Source: CAYZJV01 sp049310885 (lineage in GTDB: Bacteria > Spirochaetota > Spirochaetia > Sphaerochaetales > Sphaerochaetaceae). Taken from it: DNA of 64,000 bases. The stretch covers positions 62,001 to 126,000 of the forward strand of contig NZ_JBMDYO010000003.1 in assembly GCF_049310885.1 (NCBI RefSeq), given 5' to 3'. A program made the translations under genes and the position numbers. Of this stretch, positions 1 to 8,950 are shown piece by piece (within the stretch, counting starts at the first letter, position 1; each line of letters begins with the position of its first letter). The notes beneath the pieces are model-generated. The model saw nothing but the letters and a program-made list of their open reading frames with translations. It was not told where the DNA came from and searched no databases.

Positions 1-289
1 TTAGAAGTTTATCGCCAAACTCCTCAAAGATGATATTCTCATCTGGTAATGCTCTGAGAATACCGAGGAATTTATCACAAAAAACCGTAGTAGATCCCTC
101 TTCGAGAGTATCTACAGGTATTTGGGTGGTAAAACCAACTTTTTGATCCGTAGCTTTTATGGTCAAGGTATTAGCATATGTCTCGAGCAATACGTTCGAA
201 ACTATGGAAAGGGTGTTTCTCTGAGAGGTGAAATCCAATGCTAAAATTATCTCTTTCAGCAGCATATTTTTTTGGCAGGCGAACTTCAT
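1..289 (-). CDS. dnaN: DNA polymerase III beta subunit (sliding clamp), N-terminal part
   Basis: The frame is open from an ATG whose first base is 289 down to the window edge, giving 96 codons with no stop. It begins MKFACQKNMLLKEIILAL and contains a run resembling beta-clamp domain I (TLSIVSNVLLETY, then LTIKATDQKVGF). The beta clamp encircles DNA and tethers the replicative polymerase. The gene lies downstream of dnaA on the same strand, the common dnaA-dnaN order. It is truncated by the window edge, so domains II and III are not visible. The call rests on the N-terminal pattern and position. Confidence 0.9.
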   Translation of the reverse strand, partial: MKFACQKNMLLKEIILALDFTSQRNTLSIVSNVLLETYANTLTIKATDQKVGFTTQIPVDTLEEGSTTVFCDKFLGILRALPDENIIFEEFGDKLL

Positions 290-318
290 CTGATTACTCC
301 TATTGGTTTATATAAAAA

Positions 319-339
319 TAGTAGTCGTAGTAATAGTAT
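319..339 (+). promoter_or_regulatory. DnaA-trio-like repeat beside a DnaA box
   Basis: Successive triplets read TAG-TAG-TCG-TAG-TAA-TAG-TAT, followed ten bases later by a DnaA-box-like TGTGGAAAA at 349-357. In known bacterial origins, DnaA-trios (3'-GAT-5' repeats, so TAG when read 5'-3') lie on the 5' side of a DnaA box and guide DnaA onto single-stranded DNA during unwinding. The orientation here matches. The usual short GC-rich spacer is missing, so this is a candidate only. Confidence 0.45.
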
Positions 340-519
340 CATGTATACTGTGGAAAACGACAATAATTCTTTACATATTATTCTCATAAAATTTAACTTC
401 TTGTGGAAGAAACTCATAGTTTATCCACTTTTCATCCACAGCAATCCACAAGCAAAAATAGTTTTCCACATATATGCACAATTTATCCCCAAGAATTTCC
501 CAGCTTATTCCCCAACGAA

Positions 520-650
520 ACGAGGGCAGTGGGGCCACAACGTGGCCACATTGCCGAGCGAGTGCCGGGAACGTAAGGAGAAATACCCCGTCCCTTGGGG
601 CGGAATTGGGGGCGAAGCCTCCAGGGTCCGGGGCTTGCCCCGGGGTATTG
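520..650. repeat. GC-rich segment with inverted repeats
   Basis: A strongly GC-rich block sits in an otherwise AT-rich origin region. It includes the palindromic GTGGCCACAACGTGGCCAC near 533-548, an outer inverted pair ATACCCCG (583-590) and CGGGGTAT (641-648), and internal complementary runs of G and C. It lies just past the dnaA stop, so it could be a transcription terminator or a barrier between dnaA and the box cluster. No long T-tract is visible. It resembles the GC-rich gap at 16052-16172. Confidence 0.5.
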
Positions 651-666
651 ATACCTTTCATTAAAG

Positions 667-2094
667 CTATTTTTCACGCTTAAAACTCTGTGCTTGTCGG
701 ATAAGATTTTGTATTGAATTACTGACGGCGATATCACTTTGGATCATACCTTCAACTCTTTGTACGGAGTGCATGACAGTAGTATGGTCTCTTCCTCCGA
801 ATTCATATCCAATTTCAGTGGTAGAGAAATCAGTTATGGTTCGAGAAATATACATAGCTATCTGACGAGGAAGAACAACAGACTTGGTTCTCTTTTTACC
901 CTTTATATCATAAGGAGATATATTGAAATAATCGGCTACCACTCTAATGATTGAATCGATGGACATGGATTGGTCTTTTGACATCGAATAGGTACTTTTA
1001 AGCTGTTCTCGTGCTATATCAAGAGTGATTTCTTTGTTCAATAAATTACTATAAGCAATTAATTTTGTAAGGCTGGCTTCCAAATCTCTTACGTTTGTAT
1101 TGACGTTCTTGCCAATATATTCAAGAACCTCTGAAGATATATGGCAAGCTTTACCTTCACATTTGCGGCGTAGAATAGCTAGGCGTGTTTCAAAATCGGG
1201 TGGTTGAAGATCTACATTAATTCCGCGCGTAAATCGATTCTTGAGGCGGTCAGCAATGTCCTGAAGTTCATTGATAGGCCTATCACAGGTGAATACCAAT
1301 TGTTTGTTGGCTTCGAATAGATTATTGAATACATGGAACATCTCTTCCTGTGTGGAGGCTTTCTTCTGCAAAAAGTGGATATCGTCAATTAACAATACGT
1401 CGGCCTTGCGATATTTATTCCTGAACTGAGGAGTTTTTTCTTCTCCAATCGATTGTATGAATTCATTGGTGAACATCTCTGCAGTGACGTAAACAATTTG
1501 CAATTCGGGAGTATTGTCTTGGATATAATTCCCTATCGATTGGATCAGGTGGGTTTTACCCAGTCCCACTCCTCCATAGATGAGGCATGGGTTGTAACTG
1601 ACTCCTGGATTTTTTGCTATAGCCATACTTACGTTATAGGCAAATGCACTATTGTCACCAACGACGAATGTATCGAATTGGTAGCTATTGTTTATATTAG
1701 GGTCTCTGGGGCGTTTTTGAGCTTTCGGCATGGGTGCCGGCGTCTTTGTGCTGGCATGGCTGTTTCTATTTGAATCCTGAGATTTTTCTGATGAATCGAC
1801 ATGTCCTCCAGTGACGGAAGTGGAGGACGGAGCAACTTTTTTTACGATGAAATCCACAGTCACCTGTTCCCCAGTAAGTTCATTCAACATCGATTGGATA
1901 GTGGACTTGTATTGTGTTGACACATAGTCACGAATAAAGAGAGAAGGAACAGCTAATATTAGCTTATGATCCTTCGATTCGGCATATGAGATTCTGTTTA
2001 ACCATGTAATGCTTTCCTGTTCCGAGAGCGTTGATTGCATGCGTGAGACGACCTCGTCCCAGAACGGATTGTAGTTCCACTTTTCTTGCGGCAT
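667..2094 (-). CDS. dnaA: Chromosomal replication initiator DnaA
   Basis: A 475-residue DnaA of normal length. Domain I occupies about residues 1-85, followed by a low-complexity Ser/Lys/Pro linker to about 135 and then the AAA+ domain. The AAA+ domain has Walker A GGVGLGKT (174-181) and Walker B VLLIDDIHF (about 233-241). The C-terminal DNA-binding domain carries the signature GGRDHTTVMHS (433-443), which recognises DnaA boxes. It diverges from gyrB across a 201-base AT-rich gap and lies upstream of dnaN, with the box cluster between. The ATG start at 2094 fits the family N-terminus. Confidence 0.98.
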   Translation of the reverse strand: MPQEKWNYNPFWDEVVSRMQSTLSEQESITWLNRISYAESKDHKLILAVPSLFIRDYVSTQYKSTIQSMLNELTGEQVTVDFIVKKVAPSSTSVTGGHVDSSEKSQDSNRNSHASTKTPAPMPKAQKRPRDPNINNSYQFDTFVVGDNSAFAYNVSMAIAKNPGVSYNPCLIYGGVGLGKTHLIQSIGNYIQDNTPELQIVYVTAEMFTNEFIQSIGEEKTPQFRNKYRKADVLLIDDIHFLQKKASTQEEMFHVFNNLFEANKQLVFTCDRPINELQDIADRLKNRFTRGINVDLQPPDFETRLAILRRKCEGKACHISSEVLEYIGKNVNTNVRDLEASLTKLIAYSNLLNKEITLDIAREQLKSTYSMSKDQSMSIDSIIRVVADYFNISPYDIKGKKRTKSVVLPRQIAMYISRTITDFSTTEIGYEFGGRDHTTVMHSVQRVEGMIQSDIAVSNSIQNLIRQAQSFKREK

Positions 2095-2295
2095 GGTTGA
2101 TATCTTATATCAGCGGATGACTATTGGCAAGAGCGGATGGTAAAGGGGGTGAGAAACATTATCTATAGTAATCAATTATATATAATATAAGAATATATTT
2201 ATGAGTGCAATTCAAGTGATACGCTTTACATAGATTCCAAAAAATGATACCATATACATTGAATTCATTTTTATATCTTATAAGGACATAATAGT

Positions 2296-4275
2296 ATGGC
2301 TGATAGCGTTTTCGAAGGAGTGCCTACTGACACTTCGGTTCATCATGATTCCGCGAATGGAAGGATTGGTTCCCAATCCTATACCGCGAATAATATTCAA
2401 GTTCTCAAAGGTCTAGAGGCGGTCCGGAAACGGCCAGGAATGTATATTGGTTCAACAGGTCTGGATGGTTTGCATCACTTGGTATATGAAGTTGTTGACA
2501 ATAGTATTGATGAGGCTATGGCAGGCTACTGCGATGCCATCTGGGTTACGATTGAGAAGGGAAATATCATACGTGTCGAAGATAATGGACGTGGTATTCC
2601 AACCGAACCTCACCCTGTCGAGAAAATTAGTTCCCTCGAGGTTGTCCTTACTCAGCTGCACGCTGGAGGAAAGTTTGATAACGATACCTACAAGGTCTCC
2701 GGAGGATTGCATGGTGTCGGTGTCTCCGTAGTTAACGCTCTTTCCGAGTGGCTTGAAGTTACAGTCCACAGAAATCCTTCGGTATACTATCAGGAATATG
2801 AGAAAGGTCATCCGGTCAAACCTGTTGGAATCACTGGTGAATCGGAACGTACTGGAACGATCGTACGGTTCAAGGCGGATACCACTATCCTGGAATCCGA
2901 CCAGTATAGTTATGGTGTGCTGACCGAGAGATTTAGAGAATTGGCGTTTCTTAATAAAGGAATCGTGATTTCCATCACCGATGAACGTGGTGAAACTCCC
3001 CGTCACCAGACATTCCATTTTGAGGGAGGGATCAAATCCTTCATCACCCACTTGAATTCTTCTAAAAAGGTAGTCCATGAGGAGCCTGTTTATTTCGAGT
3101 CCCAAAAGGATGATGTTAAGGTAGAAGTTGCCTTGCAATACAACGATCGTTATGATGATGTGCTTTTTACCTTTGTGAACAACATCAATACGAGGGAGGG
3201 TGGTACACACCTTGCCGGGTTCCGTAGTGGGCTGACTCGTGTTATGAATGAACAGTTGAAGAAGTCCAAACTCATAAAGAAATTCGATGATTCTCTAACT
3301 GGAGATGATTTGAAGGAGGGAATGACTGCCGTTATTTCGGTAAAAATCCCCGATCCGCAATTCGAAGGCCAAACAAAAATGAAGTTGGGGAATCCTCGTG
3401 TCCAGGGGATTGTAGCCTCCATGGTCTATGAACGTTTCAACGATTATTTTGATGAATACCCCATGGTTATAGAAGCTATCCTAGAGAAGGCTATTTTAGC
3501 GGCAAAAGCACGTTTTGCAGCACGTGATGCTAGGATGCGAATACGTAAGAATAGTGAAGGTGCTGGACTTCCAGGTAAATTGGCCGACTGTTCAGAGAAA
3601 GATCCTGCCAAGTGTGAGATTTTTATCGTTGAGGGAGATTCTGCGGGTGGTAGTGCGAAGCAGGGACGTGATCGTGCGACGCAAGCTATCCTACCGCTTT
3701 GGGGCAAGATGCTCAACGTAGAAAAAGCCCGTGAGGAGAAAGTTCTTGGCAATGACAAGTTGCAGCCTGTTATCGCTTCTCTAGGTGCCGGAATTGGAGC
3801 CCATTTCGATTCTACTAAAGTCAGATACCACAAGATTATTATCATGGCTGATGCCGATGTTGATGGTTCTCACATCAGAACCCTTCTCTTAACTTTCTTT
3901 TTTAGGTATATGAGACCACTTATTGAGATGGGGTATGTTTATTTTGCAATGCCTCCCCTCTATAAGATTACCGTCGGAAAGAAATTTTTCTATGCCTATG
4001 ATGAAGATGCCCGAAAAAGGATTCTTGAGGAAAATGCCAAGGATGGTGATATCAACAAGATTCCCATACAGCGCTATAAGGGTCTTGGTGAAATGAATCC
4101 TGATCAATTATGGGATACCACAATGAATCCCGATACGAGAGGACTTACTCAAGTTACGCTGGAGGATGCAATCGAAGCAGATTCGATTTTTACCATGTTG
4201 ATGGGTGAGGAAGTTGAACCAAGAAAACGGTTCATTGAAGAAAACGCAAAATATGTTTCGAATCTCGATGTATAG
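2296..4275 (+). CDS. gyrB: DNA gyrase subunit B
   Basis: A 659-residue ATPase subunit of the type II topoisomerase that introduces negative supercoils. A GHKL ATPase domain starts near residue 33 (VLKGLEAVRKRPGMYIG), with DNGRGIP and GGLHGVGVSVVNALS motifs. The Toprim domain is marked by VEGDSAGGSAKQGRD, and QRYKGLGEMN lies near the C-terminus. An N-terminal extension of about 30 residues precedes the conserved core. TAAGGA precedes the ATG. A possible promoter is TTTACA (2225-2230), 17 bases, TACCAT (2248-2253). gyrA follows after a 17-base gap, so the two are probably cotranscribed. Confidence 0.97.
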   Translation: MADSVFEGVPTDTSVHHDSANGRIGSQSYTANNIQVLKGLEAVRKRPGMYIGSTGLDGLHHLVYEVVDNSIDEAMAGYCDAIWVTIEKGNIIRVEDNGRGIPTEPHPVEKISSLEVVLTQLHAGGKFDNDTYKVSGGLHGVGVSVVNALSEWLEVTVHRNPSVYYQEYEKGHPVKPVGITGESERTGTIVRFKADTTILESDQYSYGVLTERFRELAFLNKGIVISITDERGETPRHQTFHFEGGIKSFITHLNSSKKVVHEEPVYFESQKDDVKVEVALQYNDRYDDVLFTFVNNINTREGGTHLAGFRSGLTRVMNEQLKKSKLIKKFDDSLTGDDLKEGMTAVISVKIPDPQFEGQTKMKLGNPRVQGIVASMVYERFNDYFDEYPMVIEAILEKAILAAKARFAARDARMRIRKNSEGAGLPGKLADCSEKDPAKCEIFIVEGDSAGGSAKQGRDRATQAILPLWGKMLNVEKAREEKVLGNDKLQPVIASLGAGIGAHFDSTKVRYHKIIIMADADVDGSHIRTLLLTFFFRYMRPLIEMGYVYFAMPPLYKITVGKKFFYAYDEDARKRILEENAKDGDINKIPIQRYKGLGEMNPDQLWDTTMNPDTRGLTQVTLEDAIEADSIFTMLMGEEVEPRKRFIEENAKYVSNLDV

Positions 4276-4292
4276 GATAGTTAGGAATACAC

Positions 4293-6785
4293 ATGATGGA
4301 AGAACAAACCAGTAGAATAATTAAAACGAATATTGAGGAGGAGATGAAAGTCTCCTATCTCAATTATGCAATGAGCGTAATTGTAAGTCGGGCTCTACCC
4401 GATATTCGGGACGGACTCAAACCTGTTCATAGACGAATCCTTTACGATATGTTCGAAATGGGACTGAAATACAACACGCCATTCAAGAAAGCTGCAAGAA
4501 TAGTTGGAGATGTGCTTGGTAAGTATCACCCTCATGGTGACGCTTCAGTATACGATGCTCTTGTTCGTTTAGCCCAAGATTTTTCGTTACGATATACAGT
4601 AGTACAACCTCAAGGTAACTTCGGATCGATTGATGGTGACCCGGCTGCCGCGATGCGGTATACCGAAGCCAAGATGAGCCGTATCGGCGAAGAGATGTTG
4701 AATGATATCCAGAAAGAGACTGTCGATTTTGGTCCCAACTATGACGACTCCTTGCAAGAGCCGTTGGTTCTTCCAGCAGCATTTCCGTTTCTTTTGGCTA
4801 ATGGAAGCAGTGGTATCGCTGTTGGTATGGCCACAAATATGGCTCCTCATAATCTGACCGAAATATGTGCCGCAATCTCTGCTTATATCGACAATCCAGC
4901 CATACAGTTGGAAGAGCTGATGGAACATATAAAGGGGCCGGATTTTCCTACCGCAGGTATTATCTGTGGTAGAAGTGGCATTTTAAGCGCTTTTGAAACC
5001 GGTCGAGGAAAGATAGTTATTCGTGGAAGATATGAGATTGAAGAAGCCGAAGGGGGTAGCAGGGATCAGATTATCTTCACAGAACTCCCCTACCAGGTAA
5101 ATAAGGCAGATCTCGTGAAACGGATCGCTGAATTGAAAAAAGCGACGATATCTGGCATTTCAGAAGTTCGGGATGAGTCGGATCGTGATGGTATTCGTCT
5201 GGTTGTAGATTTGAAGAAAGGTGCTGTGGCAAGGGTTGTTGTGAACCAGTTATTTCTCCATACACCTTTGCAAACAAACTTCAATGTGAACAATTTGGCC
5301 TTGATTGATGGACGTCCAGTACAGGTAGGGCTGATCGATATGATCAAGCACTACGTGATGCACCGGGAAGTGGTTGTTGAAAGACGCACACGATTTGATT
5401 TGCGGAAGGCTGAAGAGCGTGCTCACATCTTACATGGCTTGAAAATTGGACTTGATAATATTGATGAGGTCATTAAGATCATCAAAGAGGCAGAGGACAA
5501 CACTGTTGCTGCTGCAAAACTGATGACGCGTTTTGGACTTACAGATATCCAAGCGCAAGCAATCATCGATATGAAGCTAGGAAGGCTTAGTCATCTTGAA
5601 ACAGAAAAAATCTTGAATGAATTGGCGGAATTGAATAATAAAATAAGTTATTATAAAGACTTATTAGCTGATCAAGCCAAGATTCTGAAAGTGGTCCAGA
5701 CAGAAATACAGGAACTTTCGGGGAAGTATGGAGATAAGCGAAAAACGGAAATTACTCTTGAAGAGCTTGGTGGAATGAATATTGAAGATTTTATCAAGGA
5801 AGAGGATGTTGTTGTTGTGATCTCTAACCGTGGTTTTGTAAAGAGAGTTCCGGTGGATGAATATCGTAGTCAAGGTAGAGGTGGAAGAGGTGTTAGGGGG
5901 GCAACGCTCCGAGATGAAGACTTCATTGAACATCTATTCGTTGCCTCTACCCACGAATATGTTATGGCGGTTACCAACCATGGAAAAGCTTATTGGATTA
6001 AGGTCCATGAACTTCCAGTTGGCTCAAAAACTTCGAAAGGCGAAAGTATCAAAAAGATTCTTCCCTTGAACGACGGAGAGGAAATAACATCAATAATCAA
6101 CTTCAAGGACTTCGATGAAGAGTTGTATTTACTTATGGTAACAAGAAATGGAGTTGCAAAAAAGGTTAACCTCCCCCTCTTTAGAAATGCTAAAACAAGA
6201 GGTATCACTGCAATTATACTTGATGAAGGTGATGTCTTAGTTAATTGTGAGTTGGTGACTGAAGGTGATGATTGCATGATTATCACAAGAAAAGGAAAGG
6301 GCTTACGATTTGCCGACAGTGATGTTAGAGCAATGGGTAGAGCTTCTAGAGGAGTCCGAGGAATCAAGTTGATTGATGACGACGAGGTTGCCGGTTTACT
6401 CAAAGTCTCAGACGATAGGCGAATCCTTATGATTACTGAAAAGGGTCAAGGGAAGCAAATCTTGTTTGATGACTTCAGGACGCACAAACGTGGTACCATG
6501 GGACAAAAGATTTATACCTTTAGAGATAAGACTGGATTTATAGTTGGAGCTCTCGCTGTCAATGATGAAGATGATATCGTCTGTATTACATCGTTAGGTC
6601 AATCAATAAGAATTCCAGTTGCTACAATTTCATTGCAAAAGGCTTATGCTTCTGGGGTGACAATAGCGCGCTTGAAAAAGGATGATACAGTCGTTGCTCT
6701 AGCTCGGACTGATGCCGAGAAGGACGAAGAAGTTGTAGAAGAATCCGAAGAAGATAACAATGAGAGTGAACGTACAGAAGAATAA
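4293..6785 (+). CDS. gyrA: DNA gyrase subunit A
   Basis: An 830-residue breakage-reunion subunit. The catalytic tyrosine lies in AAAMRYTEAKMS. The C-terminal beta-pinwheel contains a GyrA-box-like QGRGGRG, which supports gyrase rather than topoisomerase IV. The protein ends in an acidic tail rich in Glu and Asp. In the quinolone-interaction region the sequence is HPHGDASVYD, so alanine occupies the position of E. coli Ser83, while the Asp87 equivalent is kept. It is followed by an intrinsic terminator at 6809-6835. Confidence 0.97.
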   Translation: MMEEQTSRIIKTNIEEEMKVSYLNYAMSVIVSRALPDIRDGLKPVHRRILYDMFEMGLKYNTPFKKAARIVGDVLGKYHPHGDASVYDALVRLAQDFSLRYTVVQPQGNFGSIDGDPAAAMRYTEAKMSRIGEEMLNDIQKETVDFGPNYDDSLQEPLVLPAAFPFLLANGSSGIAVGMATNMAPHNLTEICAAISAYIDNPAIQLEELMEHIKGPDFPTAGIICGRSGILSAFETGRGKIVIRGRYEIEEAEGGSRDQIIFTELPYQVNKADLVKRIAELKKATISGISEVRDESDRDGIRLVVDLKKGAVARVVVNQLFLHTPLQTNFNVNNLALIDGRPVQVGLIDMIKHYVMHREVVVERRTRFDLRKAEERAHILHGLKIGLDNIDEVIKIIKEAEDNTVAAAKLMTRFGLTDIQAQAIIDMKLGRLSHLETEKILNELAELNNKISYYKDLLADQAKILKVVQTEIQELSGKYGDKRKTEITLEELGGMNIEDFIKEEDVVVVISNRGFVKRVPVDEYRSQGRGGRGVRGATLRDEDFIEHLFVASTHEYVMAVTNHGKAYWIKVHELPVGSKTSKGESIKKILPLNDGEEITSIINFKDFDEELYLLMVTRNGVAKKVNLPLFRNAKTRGITAIILDEGDVLVNCELVTEGDDCMIITRKGKGLRFADSDVRAMGRASRGVRGIKLIDDDEVAGLLKVSDDRRILMITEKGQGKQILFDDFRTHKRGTMGQKIYTFRDKTGFIVGALAVNDEDDIVCITSLGQSIRIPVATISLQKAYASGVTIARLKKDDTVVALARTDAEKDEEVVEESEEDNNESERTEE

Positions 6786-6808
6786 GAACTTTTAGTTGAG
6801 CAAAAATT

Positions 6809-6835
6809 CAGCCACCCGGATTGGGTGGCTGTTTT
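6809..6835 (+). terminator. Intrinsic terminator after gyrA
   Basis: A perfect 9-bp stem, CAGCCACCC paired with GGGTGGCTG around a GGATT loop, is followed by TTTT. It lies 24 bases after the gyrA stop. Confidence 0.85.
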
Positions 6836-6836
6836 C

Positions 6837-6852
6837 TGTTTCACGTGAAACA
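6837..6852. promoter_or_regulatory. parS site 1
   Basis: A perfect 16-base palindrome TGTTTCACGTGAAACA, the canonical chromosomal parS bound by ParB/Spo0J. It abuts the gyrA terminator and lies about 1.1 kb from parB. Confidence 0.97.
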
Positions 6853-6884
6853 ATCACATTGTGTCATATAAAATTTAATTAAGA

Positions 6885-6900
6885 TGTTTCACGTGAAACA
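6885..6900. promoter_or_regulatory. parS site 2
   Basis: A second identical TGTTTCACGTGAAACA, 48 bases (start to start) from the first. The close pair between gyrA and the parAB operon would make a strong ParB loading centre near the origin. Confidence 0.97.
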
Positions 6901-6907
6901 TTATAGA

Positions 6908-7129
6908 TTAGTTGACCGAAATGATATTGATGTTAGGGTCTACAACGCTACGAACATAGCGTTCGACTCCATTCTTCAAAGTCATCTGGGACATTGGGCA
7001 TCCGGCACAGGATCCAACAAGACGTACGGTTACGTCGTTGCCTTCCATGCTTACGAATTCAATATCGCCACCATCATTCTGCAAATCGGGTCTAATATTT
7101 TCGATTGCAGCTTTAACTTTATCAATCAT
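6908..7129 (-). CDS. NifU C-terminal domain-type Fe-S scaffold protein
   Basis: A 73-residue protein consisting only of a NifU C-terminal domain, with the CxxC cluster motif in VGSCAGCPMSQMTLKNGVE. Such proteins bind a [4Fe-4S] cluster at a subunit interface and pass it to target enzymes. The start is set by ATG at 7129 with GAGGAGG eight bases upstream; a longer in-frame reading to 7267 would overlap parA and lacks a ribosome site. It lies on the opposite strand between parS and parA. Confidence 0.9.
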   Translation of the reverse strand: MIDKVKAAIENIRPDLQNDGGDIEFVSMEGNDVTVRLVGSCAGCPMSQMTLKNGVERYVRSVVDPNINIISVN

Positions 7130-7239
7130 GCGATTGGCCTCCTCGGTAATAGTATAGTTAAGATACATGAGCGATAATTGATGGTCAATACCCCAAGGAA
7201 CTTGGTGACAGATTGGAAAGCATTGGTTATAGTGGATAT

Positions 7240-7998
7240 ATGGTAGCAAAAAAAATAATCTTTTCAAATCAAAAAGGTGGCGTAGGTAAAACTACGACTG
7301 CTGTGAATCTAGGGGCTTATCTTGCGGAGAAGGGTAATAAGGTTCTTCTGATTGACCTTGATTCCCAAGGTAATCTATCAAGTGCTGTTTCAGCAGATAA
7401 TAATCATAACGGTAGCTATGATCTGATAGTGGGTAAATGCACACCAAAGGAAGCTTACCAGGATACTCCTGTAAGAAACCTCTATGTTATTTCAGGAGGG
7501 ATCGATTTGGCAGGTCTGAGTGTCGAGCTTGTCAATGAATTAGCACGGGAGTTTTTCTTAAAAAATGCTTTAGTATCCATAGAAAACGATTGGGATTACA
7601 TCCTAGTTGATTGCCCTCCCTCTTTAGGTTTGGTAACTATCAATGCTATGTGTTGGGCAGAATATGTGGTTATTCCATTACAGTGTGAGTATTTTGCAAT
7701 GGAAGGATTGAATTTGTTGATGAGGACAATTGGGAATGTGAAAAAGCAGTTGAATCCTCACCTAGAAATTCTAGGGATAGTATTTACCATGTATACTGCA
7801 CGTACAAGATTGGCAAATGATGTTGTTGAAGATGTGACTGCATACTTCTCGGAGAAGGTATTTGAAACAAAAATACCAAGGAATGTTCGATTGTCAGAGG
7901 CTCCTTCACATGGCTTGCCAATTAACTTATATGATAATGTTTGTTCGGGAGCACAAGGCTATGAAAGCTTAGCCGAGGAGGTTATGAAGCGTGTCTAA
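7240..7998 (+). CDS. parA: Chromosome partitioning ATPase ParA (Soj)
   Basis: A 252-residue deviant Walker ATPase with KGGVGKTTTAVN near the N-terminus, DLDSQGNLS, and DCPPSLGLVTINAM. It binds DNA non-specifically as an ATP dimer and works with ParB-parS complexes in origin segregation. ATG at 7240 is chosen; an upstream TTG at 7213 would add nine unconserved residues. The end overlaps the GTG start of parB by 8 bases, indicating translational coupling. Confidence 0.95.
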   Translation: MVAKKIIFSNQKGGVGKTTTAVNLGAYLAEKGNKVLLIDLDSQGNLSSAVSADNNHNGSYDLIVGKCTPKEAYQDTPVRNLYVISGGIDLAGLSVELVNELAREFFLKNALVSIENDWDYILVDCPPSLGLVTINAMCWAEYVVIPLQCEYFAMEGLNLLMRTIGNVKKQLNPHLEILGIVFTMYTARTRLANDVVEDVTAYFSEKVFETKIPRNVRLSEAPSHGLPINLYDNVCSGAQGYESLAEEVMKRV

Positions 7999-8926
7999 TA
8001 CAACAAATAAAAAGCATAGATTGGGGAAGGGTATTAGTTCCTTAATGGATGATTACTCATTCGAAGATGTATTCAAGTCCTCCTTGGGTAATGAAACTAT
8101 TGAAGTTGAGGGCGGTAAATTGATGCTTTTGGAAATCAATAAGGTCCATCCCAATCCACATCAGCCTAGAAAGCAATTCGATCCTGAAACTCTTGATGAG
8201 TTGGCAGAATCTATACAAACTCAAGGAATTTTGCAGCCTTTATTAGTTGAAAAATCGAGTGACGATGAGTATGCCATTATTGCAGGAGAACGGCGTTATC
8301 GGGCGGCTTTAGCTGTTGGTTTAGAGAAAATTCCAGTAATTATTAAAAAATTTACCGATATGCAGCGATTAGAAGTATCTTTAATAGAGAATATTCAAAG
8401 GGAAAATCTTAATCCAATTGAAGAGGCGAAAGCATACTTATATCTTCTAGAGCAAGCGGGTATCCGACAGGAGGAACTTGCCGAGAGGGTAGGGAAGAAA
8501 CGATCTACAATTGCCAATAGCCTTAGACTTCTACAATTGCCCCATGAAATGCAAGACTCTCTGCTTGAAGGTGGTTTTACAGCAGGGCATGCCAGAGCAC
8601 TCTTGTCGGTTGTCAATCCAGCTGATCAACAGTATCTTTATAGGAAGATCCTTGAAAAAGAAATATCGGTGCGGGAAGCAGAGAAATTAGCAGGAGAGTT
8701 GAACAAAGGGAAACGTGCTACGCTATCCCAAGCAGAAAAAGTCCATAAGGAAAAGTCGGTAGATTTGATGGTTCTGGAACAAAAATTTTTGGAGGCTGTC
8801 GGATCTAAAGTCCAGCTTAAAGGGACTCTTAAAAAAGGGAAGCTGGAAATCTATTATCATTCCATGGATGATTTGGATAGATTGTATCGTCTTCTAGCAC
8901 AAAATGAAGAATTGATAGAATTATAA
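7991..8926 (+). CDS. parB: Chromosome partitioning protein ParB (Spo0J)
   Basis: A 311-residue ParB with a GTG start inside the end of parA. The basic N-terminus KKHRLGKGISSLM resembles the ParA-stimulating peptide. The N-terminal CTPase domain contains HPNPHQPRK and GERRYRAA. A helix-turn-helix region follows around residues 155-205 (VGKKRSTIANSLRLL). A C-terminal dimerisation region ends the protein. Its target sites are the two parS copies about 1.1 kb upstream. Confidence 0.96.
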   Translation: MSNTTNKKHRLGKGISSLMDDYSFEDVFKSSLGNETIEVEGGKLMLLEINKVHPNPHQPRKQFDPETLDELAESIQTQGILQPLLVEKSSDDEYAIIAGERRYRAALAVGLEKIPVIIKKFTDMQRLEVSLIENIQRENLNPIEEAKAYLYLLEQAGIRQEELAERVGKKRSTIANSLRLLQLPHEMQDSLLEGGFTAGHARALLSVVNPADQQYLYRKILEKEISVREAEKLAGELNKGKRATLSQAEKVHKEKSVDLMVLEQKFLEAVGSKVQLKGTLKKGKLEIYYHSMDDLDRLYRLLAQNEELIEL

Positions 8927-8950
8927 AATTATATATAATAAGGAAATAAG

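Larger units (their letters stand above)
290..666. other. Candidate replication origin (oriC) between dnaA and dnaN
   Basis: This 377-base gap has no convincing gene. It holds a cluster of near-consensus DnaA boxes. Those reading on the minus strand (TGTGGATAA-like) are at 421-429, 432-440, 442-450, 462-470 and 483-491. Plus-strand copies are at 349-357 and 402-410. An AT-rich tract (about 300-400) contains a TAG-type triplet repeat. A GC-rich segment with inverted repeats occupies about 520-650. Position between dnaA and dnaN fits a classic bacterial oriC. The origin assignment is inferred from box clustering; strand-skew analysis was not done. Confidence 0.75.

Noticed and set aside
272..737. 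Several short open frames in the dnaA-dnaN gap
   Set aside because: They overlap DnaA boxes and the GC-rich segment, have no ribosome site, and mutually overlap in all frames.
2452..3210. Long open frame on the minus strand inside gyrB
   Set aside because: It is the antisense of a highly conserved gene, has no ribosome site and no recognisable protein pattern.
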